Part shown: in pieces, positions 18,079 to 26,341 of the stretch
Layout of the letters: the number at the start of each line of letters is the position of its first letter
Position numbering within the stretch: the first letter of the stretch is position 1
Source of the DNA: Acidimicrobiia bacterium
GTDB lineage: Bacteria; Actinomycetota; Acidimicrobiia; IMCC26256; PALSA-555
DNA: 52,618 bases
Assembly: GCA_035948415.1 (NCBI GenBank)
Contig: DASZJD010000102.1
Coordinates: 1-52,618 of the forward strand
Direction: 5' to 3'
Position numbers and translations under genes: made by a program
Notes under the pieces: generated by a model
Database searches by the model: none
Seen by the model: the letters and a program-made list of their open reading frames with translations, nothing else
What the model was told of the DNA's origin: nothing

Positions 18079-18189
18079 TACGATCCGGGGCGCGACACCG
18101 GCGTCGCCCCAGCTCTCGGACCCGGATGGGGTGCGGCGCCCGTCGTGACGCCGCGGCTCCCCGGACCATTCCCCGACCGCGAGGAGACC
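18079..18189 (+). promoter_or_regulatory. gltB promoter region and leader
   Basis: TACGAT at 18079-18084 is a good -10 hexamer without a recognisable -35. It would give an mRNA leader of about 100 nt before the gltB start, ending in the Shine-Dalgarno GAGGAG (18181-18186). I see no known riboswitch motif in the leader. Confidence 0.35.
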
Positions 18190-21100
18190 GTGTCCACGCA
18201 CGTGCAGCGTCTGCGCATGCCCGAGCTCGACGGGTGCGGCATCGGCTTCGTCGCCGACGCCGCCGGCGGGGCCTCGCGCGGCGTCGTCGAGCTGGCCCTC
18301 ACCGGGCTGGGCTGCGTCCGGCATCGGGCCGCCGTGGCCGCCGACGGCGTCTCGGGGGACGGGGCGGGGATCCTGGCGCCGATCCCGCGGTCGTTCTTCG
18401 GCCGGGTCGGCGCGGCGGCGTGCGGCCGGCCGCTCGACGAGGCCCGCCTCGGGGTCGTGTTCGCCTTCTTGGACCTCGACGACGACGTGGCCCGCAAGAC
18501 CGCCGAGGCCGCGGTGGCGGACGCGTGCGCCGCCGAGGGCCTCGAGCTCGTCGGCTGGCGCGGGGTGCCGATCGACGAGGCCCACCTCGGCGCCCACGCG
18601 CGCGCCGACCTGCCGAGCCTCGTCCAGGCGCTGCTCCTGCGGCCCGAGGGCGTCGACGACGACGAGGCCGAGCGACGGGCGTTCCGAGCCCGGCGCCGCG
18701 CCGAGGCCCGGTGCCGAGAGGAGGGGGTGCGCCACTACTTCGCCAGCTGGTCGTTCGCCACCGTCACCTACAAGGCGCTCGTCATCAGCGACCGGCTGCC
18801 GCTCTTCTACCCCGACCTGGCCGACGAGGACTTCGTCGCCCCGCACGTCGTCTTCCACAGCCGCTTCTCGACCAACACCCTCCCGGCCTGGGAGCGGGCC
18901 CAGCCGTTCCGGCTCCTCTGCCACAACGGCGAGATCAACACCCTGCAGGGCAACGAGCACCGCATGCTCGCCCGCGGGAGGCTCGGCTCCGACACGGTCG
19001 GGCTCGGCCCCGAGGAGCTGCTCCGGCCGGTGCTCGAGCCGTCCGGCTCCGACTCGGCGAAGCTCGACCAGACGCTCGAGCTGCTCGTGCGCGGCGGGCG
19101 CGACGTCCGCGCCGCGGTGTCGATGCTCGTCCCCGAGGCGTGGGAGGGCGACCGGGAGCTGGCCCCCGAGGTCCGGGACTACTTCCGGTACCACGCCTGC
19201 CTCACCGAGCCGTGGGACGGGCCCGCCGGGCTCATCATCAGCGACGGCCGGCGGGTCGGCGCCGCCCTCGACCGCAACGGGCTGCGCCCGCTCCGGTGGC
19301 AGCGCGCCGACGACGGGATCGTCGTGTGCTGCTCGGAGGCGGGCGCGGTGCCGCTGACCGGGCACGGCCAGATCCAGCGGGGCCGGCTCGGCCCGGGCGA
19401 GATGCTCTGCGTCGACCCGGACGCGGCGACCCCCTGGCAGGACGACGCCACCGTGAAGCGGGGGCTCGCCTCGCGGGCGCCGTACGGCGAGTGGGCCCGC
19501 GACGGCCTCGTGCCCGCGTCGGGCGGCACCGCGCTCCTCATGCCACCGGGGCGGGGCGAGCTCACCCGTCAGCAGGTCGCGCACGGCTGCAGCGGCGAAG
19601 AGGTGACGATGGTGCTGCAGCCGATGGCGACCGACGCCAAGGAGCCCACCTTCTCGATGGGTGACGACACGCCGTTCGCCAGCGTGGCGACGCGGCCGCG
19701 CCCGTTCTTCAACTTCCTGAAGCAGCGCTTCGCCCAGGTGAGCAACCCCCCGATCGACCACCTCCGCGAGCGCCTCGTCATGTCGCTGCGGACCTGCCTC
19801 GGCCCGCGCCGGGCGCTGCTGACCGAGGTGCCCGAGGCGGCCCGCCTCCTCGAGCTCCAGAGCTTCTTCCTGTACCCGGACGCGCTCGAGTCGCTCGAGG
19901 ACGCGGCCCGGTCCCCGTTCCGGGCCCGACGCCTCGACGCCACCTTCGCCGCCGCCGACGGGCCGGACGGCCTGCGCGCCGGCCTCGACGAGCTCGTCGA
20001 CGTCGGCGTCGCGGCAGTGCGCGCCGGCGCCGCGGTGCTGATCGTGTCGGACGCCGCCGTCGACGCCGCCCGGGCGCCGATCCCGTCGCTGCTCGCGCTC
20101 GGCGCCCTCGACCAGCAGCTCGTCGCCGAGCGGATCCGCCAGGAGTGCTCGATCGTCGTCGACACCGGCGACGCCCGCGACACCCACGCCATCGCCTGCC
20201 TGCTCAGCTACGGCGCCGACGCGGTGTGCCCGCGCGTGGCCCTCCAGACGGTGGCGGCGATGGCCGACGACGGCCGCCTCGGCGAGCTCGACTCGCCCGC
20301 GGCGCAGTCCCGGTACCAGGCCGCGGCCGAGGACGGCGTCCTGAAGATCATGTCGAAGATGGGCATCTCGACCGTCGACGGGTACCGCGGCGCGCAGATC
20401 TTCGAGGCCGTCGGGCTGGGCCGCGAGGTGATGGAGCGGTGCCTGACCCACACCACCTCGACGGCCGGCGGGGTCGGGTTCGCGACGCTCGGCGCCGACG
20501 TCCTCGCGCGGCACCGGGACGCCTACGAGGCGGAGCGACCCGCCCTCGACCAGCCCGGGTTCATCCGGTTCCGCAAGCGCGGCGGCGAGTACCACGCCAA
20601 CAACCCGGACCCCGTCATCAAGCAGCTCCACGCGTCGATCGGCCTCGTCGTCGAGGACCCGGACGACGAGGACGCGCCGCGGCGGCGCCCGGCGAAGGCC
20701 GACGCCGACAGCAAGTTCGCCGACGTCCCGTCGGCGCCGGTGGAGGACCAGGGGCGGGTGATCGTGCTCGACCCCGAGATGCGCGACGACAGCGGCCAGC
20801 TCCCCCTCCCCGACCTCGTCCCCGAGGCGCCGCCGGTTGAGCGGCAGGCCGCGCACCTCCTGACCCGGGCCGTCCGAGAGGGACGGGCCGAGCTCTACGA
20901 CCGGTTCCGCGACCTGGTCGAGAGCCGCCCGGTCACCGAGCTGCACGACCTGCTCGAGCTGGTGCCGGCGGCGCCCGCGGTGCCCGTCGACGAGGTGGAG
21001 CCGGTGGAGGCGATCACCCGGCGCTTCTCGACCGGCGCCATGTCGCACGGGGCGCTCTCGGCCGAGGCGCACGAGACGCTGGCGATCGCCATGAACATGC

Positions 21101-22893
21101 TCGGCGGCCGGAGCAACTGCGGCGAGGGCGGCGAGGACCCGGCGCGGTACCGCACCCGCGGCACGGCCCGGGACCGGAACTCGCGCATCAAGCAGATCGC
21201 GTCGGGGCGGTTCGGGGTGACGCCTGAGTACTGCGCGTTCGCGGACGAGCTGAACATCAAGATCGCCCAGGGCTCGAAGCCGGGGGAGGGCGGCCAGCTG
21301 CCCGGCCACAAGGTGAGCCCCGAGATCGCGCGGCTGCGGTTCACCCAGCCCGGGGTCGGCCTCATCTCGCCGCCCCCGCACCACGACATCTACTCGATCG
21401 AGGACCTGGCGCAGCTGATCTACGACCTGAAGCAGGTGAACCCCAACGCCGACGTGTCGGTGAAGCTCGTCGCCGAGCAGAACGTCGGGACGATCGCCGC
21501 CGGGGTCGTGAAGGCGCTGGCCGAGGTCGTGCACATCTCCGGCTGCAACGGCGGCACCGGCGCGTCGCCGCTGTCGTCGATCAAGAACGCCGGGCTGCCC
21601 TGGGAGCTGGGCCTGGCCGAGACCCGGGCGCGGCTCATCGAGAACCGGCTGCGGGACCGGGTCCGCGTCCGGGTGGACGGCGGGTTCAAGACCGGCCGCG
21701 ACGTGGTGGTCGCGGCGCTGCTCGGCGCCGACGAGTACTCGTTCGGCACCGCGGCCATGCTCGCCGAGGGCTGCATCATGGTGCGGGCCTGCCACCGCGA
21801 CACGTGCCCCACCGGCATCGCGACGCAGCGGCCGGGGCTGCGGGCCAAGTTCGCCGGCACCCCCGAAGGCGTCGCGACGTACATGCTCTACGTGGCCGAG
21901 GAGGTCCGTCGCCTCCTCGCGTCGCTCGGCCTCCGCAGCCTCGACGAGGCCGTCGGGCGGGTGGAGTGCCTGCGGCAGCGTCGGACCGGCGACGCGCGAG
22001 CCGACTCGCTCGACCTGGCGCCCCTGCTCGTCCCGCCGCCCGACCCGCGGGCCCCGCGGCGGTTCGTGGCCCACAACCCGGTGCAGCGGCCCCGCTCCGA
22101 GCTCGACGCCCAGCTCCTCCAGGACGCCTTCGCGGCGGTGTGGGGCGGCGGCGAGGCGACGCTCGAGTACCCGATCACCAACGGCGACCGCACCGTCGGC
22201 GCGTCGCTCGGCGGCGCCATCGGCCTCGAGTTCGGCCAGCGGCTCCCGCCCGGCTCGGTCCACGCCCGGTTCACGGGCACGGCGGGCCAGAGCTTCGGGG
22301 CCTTTCTCTCCGCTGGGGTCACCCTCGAGCTGGTGGGCGAGGCCCAGGACTACGTCGCCAAGGGGATGGGCGGCGGGCGGATCGTGCTCCGGCCCCCCGA
22401 CGACGACGCCGGCGACCCGGTCCTGGCCGGCAACACCGTCCTGTACGGCGCCACCGGCGGCCAGCTCTTCGCCGCGGGCCGGGTGGGGGAGCGGTTCTGC
22501 GTGCGGAACAGCGGCGCCACCGCGGTCGTGGAGGGCGTCGGTGACCACGCCTGCGAGTACATGACCGGCGGCACCGTCGTGATCCTCGGCTCCTTCGGGT
22601 ACAACATCGGCGCCGGGATGACCGGCGGCGACGCGTACGTGTTCGACCCCGCGCGCCTGCTGGCCAGCCGGCTGAACCCGCAGCTCGTCGACGCGGCGCG
22701 CCTCGACGACGAGCAGGCGGCCGGGCTCCGCTACCTCGTCGAGCGCCACGTCGAGCTCACCGGCTCGCCCGTCGCGGCCGCCCTGCTCGAGGACTGGGAC
22801 GCCACCCTTCGCCGCTGCCGCCGCGTCGCCCCCGTCAGCGAGGTGGCGCGCATCGAGCGCGCGAACGAGGGCGTGATCGGCGCCGCGCGCTGA
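18190..22893 (+). CDS. gltB: Glutamate synthase large subunit
   Basis: 1567 aa from GTG 18190, set by the Shine-Dalgarno GAGGAG and by the class II glutaminase nucleophile C16 (LDGCGIGFVAD) after a 15-residue propeptide; the much longer frame upstream is the purK shadow. Domains in order: glutaminase (HSRFSTNTLP, HNGEINTLQGN), central domain, FMN barrel (GAMSHGALSAEAHETLAIAMN, GEGGQLPGHKV) and C-terminal beta-helix (GGTVVILGSFGYNIGAGMTGG). The 3Fe-4S cysteines are C1195, C1201 and C1206 in CIMVRACHRDTCPTG, with standard spacing. It makes two glutamates from glutamine and 2-oxoglutarate. An acidic linker of about 65 residues (~820-885) precedes the FMN domain. No gltD is adjacent. Confidence 0.95.
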   Translation: MSTHVQRLRMPELDGCGIGFVADAAGGASRGVVELALTGLGCVRHRAAVAADGVSGDGAGILAPIPRSFFGRVGAAACGRPLDEARLGVVFAFLDLDDDVARKTAEAAVADACAAEGLELVGWRGVPIDEAHLGAHARADLPSLVQALLLRPEGVDDDEAERRAFRARRRAEARCREEGVRHYFASWSFATVTYKALVISDRLPLFYPDLADEDFVAPHVVFHSRFSTNTLPAWERAQPFRLLCHNGEINTLQGNEHRMLARGRLGSDTVGLGPEELLRPVLEPSGSDSAKLDQTLELLVRGGRDVRAAVSMLVPEAWEGDRELAPEVRDYFRYHACLTEPWDGPAGLIISDGRRVGAALDRNGLRPLRWQRADDGIVVCCSEAGAVPLTGHGQIQRGRLGPGEMLCVDPDAATPWQDDATVKRGLASRAPYGEWARDGLVPASGGTALLMPPGRGELTRQQVAHGCSGEEVTMVLQPMATDAKEPTFSMGDDTPFASVATRPRPFFNFLKQRFAQVSNPPIDHLRERLVMSLRTCLGPRRALLTEVPEAARLLELQSFFLYPDALESLEDAARSPFRARRLDATFAAADGPDGLRAGLDELVDVGVAAVRAGAAVLIVSDAAVDAARAPIPSLLALGALDQQLVAERIRQECSIVVDTGDARDTHAIACLLSYGADAVCPRVALQTVAAMADDGRLGELDSPAAQSRYQAAAEDGVLKIMSKMGISTVDGYRGAQIFEAVGLGREVMERCLTHTTSTAGGVGFATLGADVLARHRDAYEAERPALDQPGFIRFRKRGGEYHANNPDPVIKQLHASIGLVVEDPDDEDAPRRRPAKADADSKFADVPSAPVEDQGRVIVLDPEMRDDSGQLPLPDLVPEAPPVERQAAHLLTRAVREGRAELYDRFRDLVESRPVTELHDLLELVPAAPAVPVDEVEPVEAITRRFSTGAMSHGALSAEAHETLAIAMNMLGGRSNCGEGGEDPARYRTRGTARDRNSRIKQIASGRFGVTPEYCAFADELNIKIAQGSKPGEGGQLPGHKVSPEIARLRFTQPGVGLISPPPHHDIYSIEDLAQLIYDLKQVNPNADVSVKLVAEQNVGTIAAGVVKALAEVVHISGCNGGTGASPLSSIKNAGLPWELGLAETRARLIENRLRDRVRVRVDGGFKTGRDVVVAALLGADEYSFGTAAMLAEGCIMVRACHRDTCPTGIATQRPGLRAKFAGTPEGVATYMLYVAEEVRRLLASLGLRSLDEAVGRVECLRQRRTGDARADSLDLAPLLVPPPDPRAPRRFVAHNPVQRPRSELDAQLLQDAFAAVWGGGEATLEYPITNGDRTVGASLGGAIGLEFGQRLPPGSVHARFTGTAGQSFGAFLSAGVTLELVGEAQDYVAKGMGGGRIVLRPPDDDAGDPVLAGNTVLYGATGGQLFAAGRVGERFCVRNSGATAVVEGVGDHACEYMTGGTVVILGSFGYNIGAGMTGGDAYVFDPARLLASRLNPQLVDAARLDDEQAAGLRYLVERHVELTGSPVAAALLEDWDATLRRCRRVAPVSEVARIERANEGVIGAAR

Positions 22894-23439
22894 TCAGCCC
22901 GCCAGCACCAGCTGCGGGCGAGCGTCGTAGCCGAGGAGGTCGGCGACGAGGCGACGGATCGTCCCCGTCCGCGCGTGCTGGTACGCGCGCACGGCGCGGT
23001 TGTACGCCTCGACCGTTGGTGGGCTCACCACCACCCGGTCGAACACGCTCAGCGAGGCCTTGATCGCGGCGTCGGCGTTCAGGCGGTCGGAGGCGGCGAC
23101 GTTCGCCTTCACCCGGGCCCCGAGCGCCTCGAGGTCGTTGGCGAGGGGCGCCTGGCTCCCCGGGTCGTCGACGCGCGCCAGCCGCTGCCACCGAGCCAAC
23201 GCCGCCGCGAGGTCCGCGGTCACGGTCCGGCCGCGGGCGCCGGCGCGGTCGAGCGCCTGGGCGACCCCGCCGAGCGCCTGGTAGCGGGCGACGAGCGGGG
23301 CCCGCAGCGGCGTCCACGCCCGGTCGACCCGGTCCCGGGCGTCGCTCTGGTCCGGTCGGATCGTGACCATGGCGACGACCGCCGCCACCAGCACGACGGC
23401 CACGACGGCCAGCGCCACCCACAGCAGCCGTCGACGCAC
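22894..23439 (-). CDS. Membrane-anchored LemA-like protein
   Basis: 181 aa from GTG 23439. One N-terminal transmembrane helix (LLWVALAVVAVVLVAAVVAMV) is followed by an all-helical domain. DRVDRAWTPLRAPLVARYQALGG resembles the LemA opening (AW..id.ql.rR..lipnlv), and the ending YNRAVRAYQHARTGTIRRLV resembles LemA's YN.av..yn. The match is distant. The stop TGA directly abuts the gltB stop (convergent, zero gap). A TAGCGT box lies 7 nt before the GTG. Function unknown; LemA proteins are inner-membrane proteins exposed outside the cytoplasm. Confidence 0.5.
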   Translation of the reverse strand: MRRRLLWVALAVVAVVLVAAVVAMVTIRPDQSDARDRVDRAWTPLRAPLVARYQALGGVAQALDRAGARGRTVTADLAAALARWQRLARVDDPGSQAPLANDLEALGARVKANVAASDRLNADAAIKASLSVFDRVVVSPPTVEAYNRAVRAYQHARTGTIRRLVADLLGYDARPQLVLAG

Positions 23440-23446
23440 CGAGTCG

Positions 23447-23452
23447 ACGCTA
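23447..23452 (-). promoter_or_regulatory. -10 box (TAGCGT) of the LemA-like gene
   Basis: Minus-strand TAGCGT ending 7 nt before GTG 23439, as expected for a leaderless transcript. Confidence 0.4.
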
Positions 23453-23517
23453 CCGGCGCCGTCGCGCGCAGCGACGTACCGTCGGGAGCGGGCGCCCGGG
23501 GCCGCGCTCGGTGTCGG

Positions 23518-25503
23518 TCATCCGTGGGCGCGGACCAGCTCGAGCACGGTCTGCCCGTGCCGCTCGAGCTTCACCGGCCCGACCCCGGGGAGGGCGAGGA
23601 GCGCGTCGCGCGTCGCCGGGCGGGTCGCCGCGACCGCGTGCAGCGTGGCGTCGGGGAAGATCACGTAGGCGGGGACGCCGGCCGCGCGCGCCAGGCGTCG
23701 CCGCCAGTCCTGCAGCGCTGCGAGGAGGCCGTCGCCGGACCCGCGACGCGAGGCGGGGAGCCGACGCCGCGCCTCGTCGAGCCCGGTGAGCGGCGACGCC
23801 GGGGCCGTCGGCGGCGGGCGGCGGGCGGCGGCCGCCACGGCCGCGAGCCACGGGCTCGGCGCTCGTGGCACCGCCCGGCCCCCCAGGGTCCGGGTCCGGG
23901 CCCAGGAGCAGTGGAGCCCGTGCTCGGCGCGCGTCAGCGCGACGTAGAGCAGGCGCCGCTCCTCGGCCCGCGCCGCCGGGTCGGACGCGTACGCGATGGG
24001 GACCATGCCCCGCTCCAGGCCGGTGACGCACACGGTGTGGAACTCGAGGCCCTTGGCCCGGTGGAAGCTCAGGAGCTCGACCGCGTCGGCGTCGGCCGCC
24101 GGCAGGTCGTCGCGCAGCGCCGCCGCGAGGTAGGCCCGGAAGCCGTCGAGCGAGCCCGGGCCGGGCTCGGCGTCGAGGTACTCGCGGCCGAGCTGGACCA
24201 GCGCGGCGACGTGCTCGGCCCGCTCCGAGCCGGCCTCGGCGGTGTCGTCGGCCATGGCCGCGAGGTCGACGAGGTGCTCGGCGAAGCGCCGGCCCGGCGC
24301 GGCCCGGGCGGCGTCGGCGAGGGCGTCGAGCGCGGCCCGGACCTCGGGCCGGGCCAGGAACGCGCCCGGGCCGCGCACCCGGTACGGGATGTCGGCGGCG
24401 GTGAGCGCGGCCTCGAACCCGGCCGACTGCGCGTTCGTGCGGTACAGGACCGCCAGCGCCGACCAGGGCGTCCCGGCGCCGCGCGCGGCGCGCAGCCGCG
24501 CCGCGACCTGGCGGGCCTCGTCCTCGCCGGTGTCGTAGGCGTCGACGGTCGGGCGCGGGCCGGCGGGTCGGGCCGCGACGCGCCGCGGTCGGCCGCGTTG
24601 CCCGTCGCGCAGGACGGCCTCGGCGACGTCCACGATCTGGGGCGTCGACCGGTAGTTGCGCCCCAGCCGCACCGCCCGGCCGCCGGGGCAGTGGGTGGCG
24701 AACCCGGTCAGGTACGAGGGGTCGGCGCCGCCGAAGCCGTAGATGGCCTGGTCGGCGTCGCCCACCACGCAGAGGTCCGGGCGCCCCCCGACCCAGCCGC
24801 GCACGACCCGCCACTGCGCGGGGCTGACGTCCTGGAACTCGTCGACGAAGACGTGCCGGAAGCGCCAACGCTGCGCCGCCGCGAACGCGGCGTCGGTCTC
24901 GAGCGCGTCGGCGCACCGCCAGAGGAGGTCGTCGAAGTCGACGAGGCCGCGGCGGCGCTTCTCGAGCTCGTACCGCCGGTAGATCGCCGCCACCTCGGCC
25001 GCCGGCCGGGGCGGGGTCCGGCCGGCCGCGGCGACGGCCGCCTCGTACCGCTCGGGGTCGACGAGCCGGGCCTTCGCCCACTCGATCTCGCCCGCGAGCT
25101 CCGAGGCCGCGACGCGGGCGTCGGCGCCCCGCCGCGCCGTGAGGGGGACGAGCAGCCGGGCCTTCCGGTCCAGCAGCGCCGGGAAGGCCCGCCGACGCTC
25201 GGCGGCCCGGCCCCGCAGCTGGGCCAGGCACAGGGCGTGGATGGTCCCCGCGGTCACGAGGGGACGCACCTCGAGCGTCGCCAGCCGGTCCCGCAGCTCG
25301 GCCGCGGCCCGCCGGGTGAACGTCAGGGCGAGGACCCGCTCGGCGTCGAGGCGGCCGGTCGCGGCCCGCCAGGCGATGCGCCGGGTGAGGACCCGGGTCT
25401 TGCCGGCGCCGGCGCCGGCCAGCACCGCGAGCGGCGCGGCGTCGGTGACGACCGCCGCCCGCTGGTCGGGGTCGAGGCCGACCAGCAGCGCGTCGGCGTC
25501 CAC
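23518..25503 (-). CDS. UvrD2-like ATP-dependent DNA helicase (SF1A) with HRDC domain
   Basis: 661 aa from GTG 25503 (DADALLVGLDPDQRAAVV); the frame opens at 25584 but the extra 27 residues are unlike helicase sequence and overlap an RNA hairpin. Motifs in order: LDPDQRAAV (Q motif), AGAGAGKTRVLTRR (I), ALTFTRRAAAELRDR (Ia), HVFVDEFQDVSPAQW (II), VVGDADQAIYGFGGAD (III), RLGRNYRSTPQIV (IV), SFHRAKGLEFHTVCV (V) and LLYVALTRAEHGL (VI). The C-terminal ~75 residues form an HRDC domain (LLALPGVGPVKLERHG). It lacks the tetracysteine tail known from mycobacterial UvrD2. Probable role: repair helicase. Confidence 0.9.
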   Translation of the reverse strand: MDADALLVGLDPDQRAAVVTDAAPLAVLAGAGAGKTRVLTRRIAWRAATGRLDAERVLALTFTRRAAAELRDRLATLEVRPLVTAGTIHALCLAQLRGRAAERRRAFPALLDRKARLLVPLTARRGADARVAASELAGEIEWAKARLVDPERYEAAVAAAGRTPPRPAAEVAAIYRRYELEKRRRGLVDFDDLLWRCADALETDAAFAAAQRWRFRHVFVDEFQDVSPAQWRVVRGWVGGRPDLCVVGDADQAIYGFGGADPSYLTGFATHCPGGRAVRLGRNYRSTPQIVDVAEAVLRDGQRGRPRRVAARPAGPRPTVDAYDTGEDEARQVAARLRAARGAGTPWSALAVLYRTNAQSAGFEAALTAADIPYRVRGPGAFLARPEVRAALDALADAARAAPGRRFAEHLVDLAAMADDTAEAGSERAEHVAALVQLGREYLDAEPGPGSLDGFRAYLAAALRDDLPAADADAVELLSFHRAKGLEFHTVCVTGLERGMVPIAYASDPAARAEERRLLYVALTRAEHGLHCSWARTRTLGGRAVPRAPSPWLAAVAAAARRPPPTAPASPLTGLDEARRRLPASRRGSGDGLLAALQDWRRRLARAAGVPAYVIFPDATLHAVAATRPATRDALLALPGVGPVKLERHGQTVLELVRAHG

Positions 25504-25563
25504 GGCTCGGACCGTACCGAGGGCGTGTGACGGCCCCGCGGATGGTTCGAGGGGGGACGCGAG

Positions 25564-25614
25564 GGGGCCCCGAGTAGCCATCACGCCGAAGCGATCCGGG
25601 CTCCTCGGGGCCCC
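25564..25614 (-). terminator. Strong hairpin at the 3' part of the leader RNA
   Basis: Arms 25564-25579 and 25599-25614 pair over 16 bp with a single mismatch. The 19-nt loop contains a second small stem closed by a C(UUCG)G tetraloop on the minus-strand RNA. There is no U tract after it, so it may be a non-canonical terminator/attenuator or simply the 3' domain of a structured RNA. It ends about 60 nt before the helicase start. Confidence 0.5.
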
Positions 25615-25846
25615 GGTTCCTTCGGGTCATGTCTCTCGCTCGCCGCACCCTCTCGCGAGGGACAGACTCGCAGCCCCAGACCGGCTGGAACACCACCGGT
25701 CCACGGTCTCGACCTTGACCCCGGCTTCCGGACACCCGAGGCGGGCCCGGGCTCCTTCGCCGACCGTCGCCCCGTCGACCCGTCTTCCGCACCGTCCCCC
25801 GGATCGCTCCGAGAACCGTTCGGGTCCGTGCCGTCGTGGCGTCGGC
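25564..25846 (-). ncRNA. Candidate structured RNA (or long structured leader of the helicase gene), family unknown
   Basis: The only gap over 300 bp (25504-25941). A minus-strand promoter predicts a start near 25846. The RNA then shows a GACCGG/CCGGTC stem (25696-25701 with 25679-25684). Next is a CCCTC-GCGA-GAGGG hairpin with a GNRA loop (25648-25661), enclosed by GTCT/AGAC (25631-25634 with 25664-25667). It ends in the long 16-bp hairpin at 25564-25614. I looked for and did not find hallmarks of RNase P RNA (GAGGAAAGUCC), tmRNA, SRP RNA (GGAAGGAAGCAGC) or cobalamin/c-di-AMP riboswitches. Frames here (e.g. 84 codons, 25627-25881) look non-coding. It may be a stand-alone sRNA or an attenuating leader. 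Confidence 0.45.
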
Positions 25847-25852
25847 TTGGGC

Positions 25853-25881
25853 AAGGTACGCCGACGCGGTGCCGCGGTCAA
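25853..25881 (-). promoter_or_regulatory. Sigma-70-type promoter TTGACC-17-TACCTT
   Basis: On the minus strand, TTGACC (25881-25876) and TACCTT (25858-25853) are separated by exactly 17 bp, the best promoter match seen in the window. It drives the structured RNA and probably the UvrD2-like helicase gene. Its upstream side faces the divergent metallopeptidase gene. Confidence 0.65.
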
Positions 25882-25941
25882 GAGACTTTTGTGTCGAACG
25901 CGTTACGGTTCCGGCGGCGCGGTGTCACCGCGTGTTTGGCC

Positions 25942-26307
25942 ATGGTGCAGGTCACGCCGGAACGCTTCGAGGAGCTGGTCGCCGACGCGCTCGACGCCGT
26001 GCCGGCCGAGCTGGCGTCGGCGATCGAGAACGTGGCCGTCATCGTCGCCGACTGGCCCCCGCGCGAGGACCGGGGCGGTGGCGGCGTGCTCCTCGGCCGG
26101 TACGAGGGGGTGCCCCTGACCCGACGCGACCCGACCCGCTACGCCGGCGTCGCCCCCGACCGCATCACGATCTTCCAGGGGCCGCTCTGCGCCCGCGCCA
26201 CCGACGAGGCCGACCTCGCGGCGCAGGTGCGCACGACCGTCCTGCACGAGATCGGCCACTACTTCGGGCTGTCCGACGCGCGGCTGCGCGACCTGGGCTG
26301 GGCCTGA
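25942..26307 (+). CDS. Zincin-like metallopeptidase family protein (PF06262 type)
   Basis: 121 aa from ATG 25942. The opening MVQVTPERFEELVADALDAVP and the C-terminal motif TVLHEIGHYFGLSDARLRDLG are hallmarks of the small HExxHxxGxxD metallopeptidase family: the two His and the final Asp bind zinc and the Glu is the base. Preceding segments VAVIVADWPP and DRITIFQGPLCARA are also family-typical. Cytoplasmic, physiological substrate unknown. It is divergent from the helicase/structured RNA and is followed by the lactone oxidase gene 34 bp on. TACGGT at 25904-25909 is a weak -10. Confidence 0.85.
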   Translation: MVQVTPERFEELVADALDAVPAELASAIENVAVIVADWPPREDRGGGGVLLGRYEGVPLTRRDPTRYAGVAPDRITIFQGPLCARATDEADLAAQVRTTVLHEIGHYFGLSDARLRDLGWA

Positions 26308-26327
26308 CGGCGCCCGGGCCGCGCCCG

Positions 26328-26333
26328 TAGCAT
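26328..26333 (+). promoter_or_regulatory. -10 box (TAGCAT) of the lactone oxidase operon
   Basis: TAGCAT ends 8 nt before ATG 26342 (and 2 nt before an in-frame GTG at 26336), so a leaderless ATG at 26342 fits best. Confidence 0.4.
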
Positions 26334-26341
26334 CGGTGGCG

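Noticed and set aside
16969-18189. 400-codon upstream extension of the gltB frame
   Set aside because: It runs antisense through purK. The class II glutaminase cysteine and the Shine-Dalgarno place the start at 18190.
18010-22749. 1579-codon minus-strand open frame
   Set aside because: Shadow of gltB created by high GC; its sequence is low-complexity (Arg/Gly/Val/Asp) and no domain is recognisable.
25627-25881. 84-codon minus-strand ORF in the large gap
   Set aside because: It begins upstream of the promoter's predicted start and spans RNA stems; composition is Arg-rich and unlike neighbouring genes.
25504-25941. RNase P RNA, tmRNA or SRP RNA in the gap
   Set aside because: None of the universally conserved segments of these RNAs could be found on either strand.
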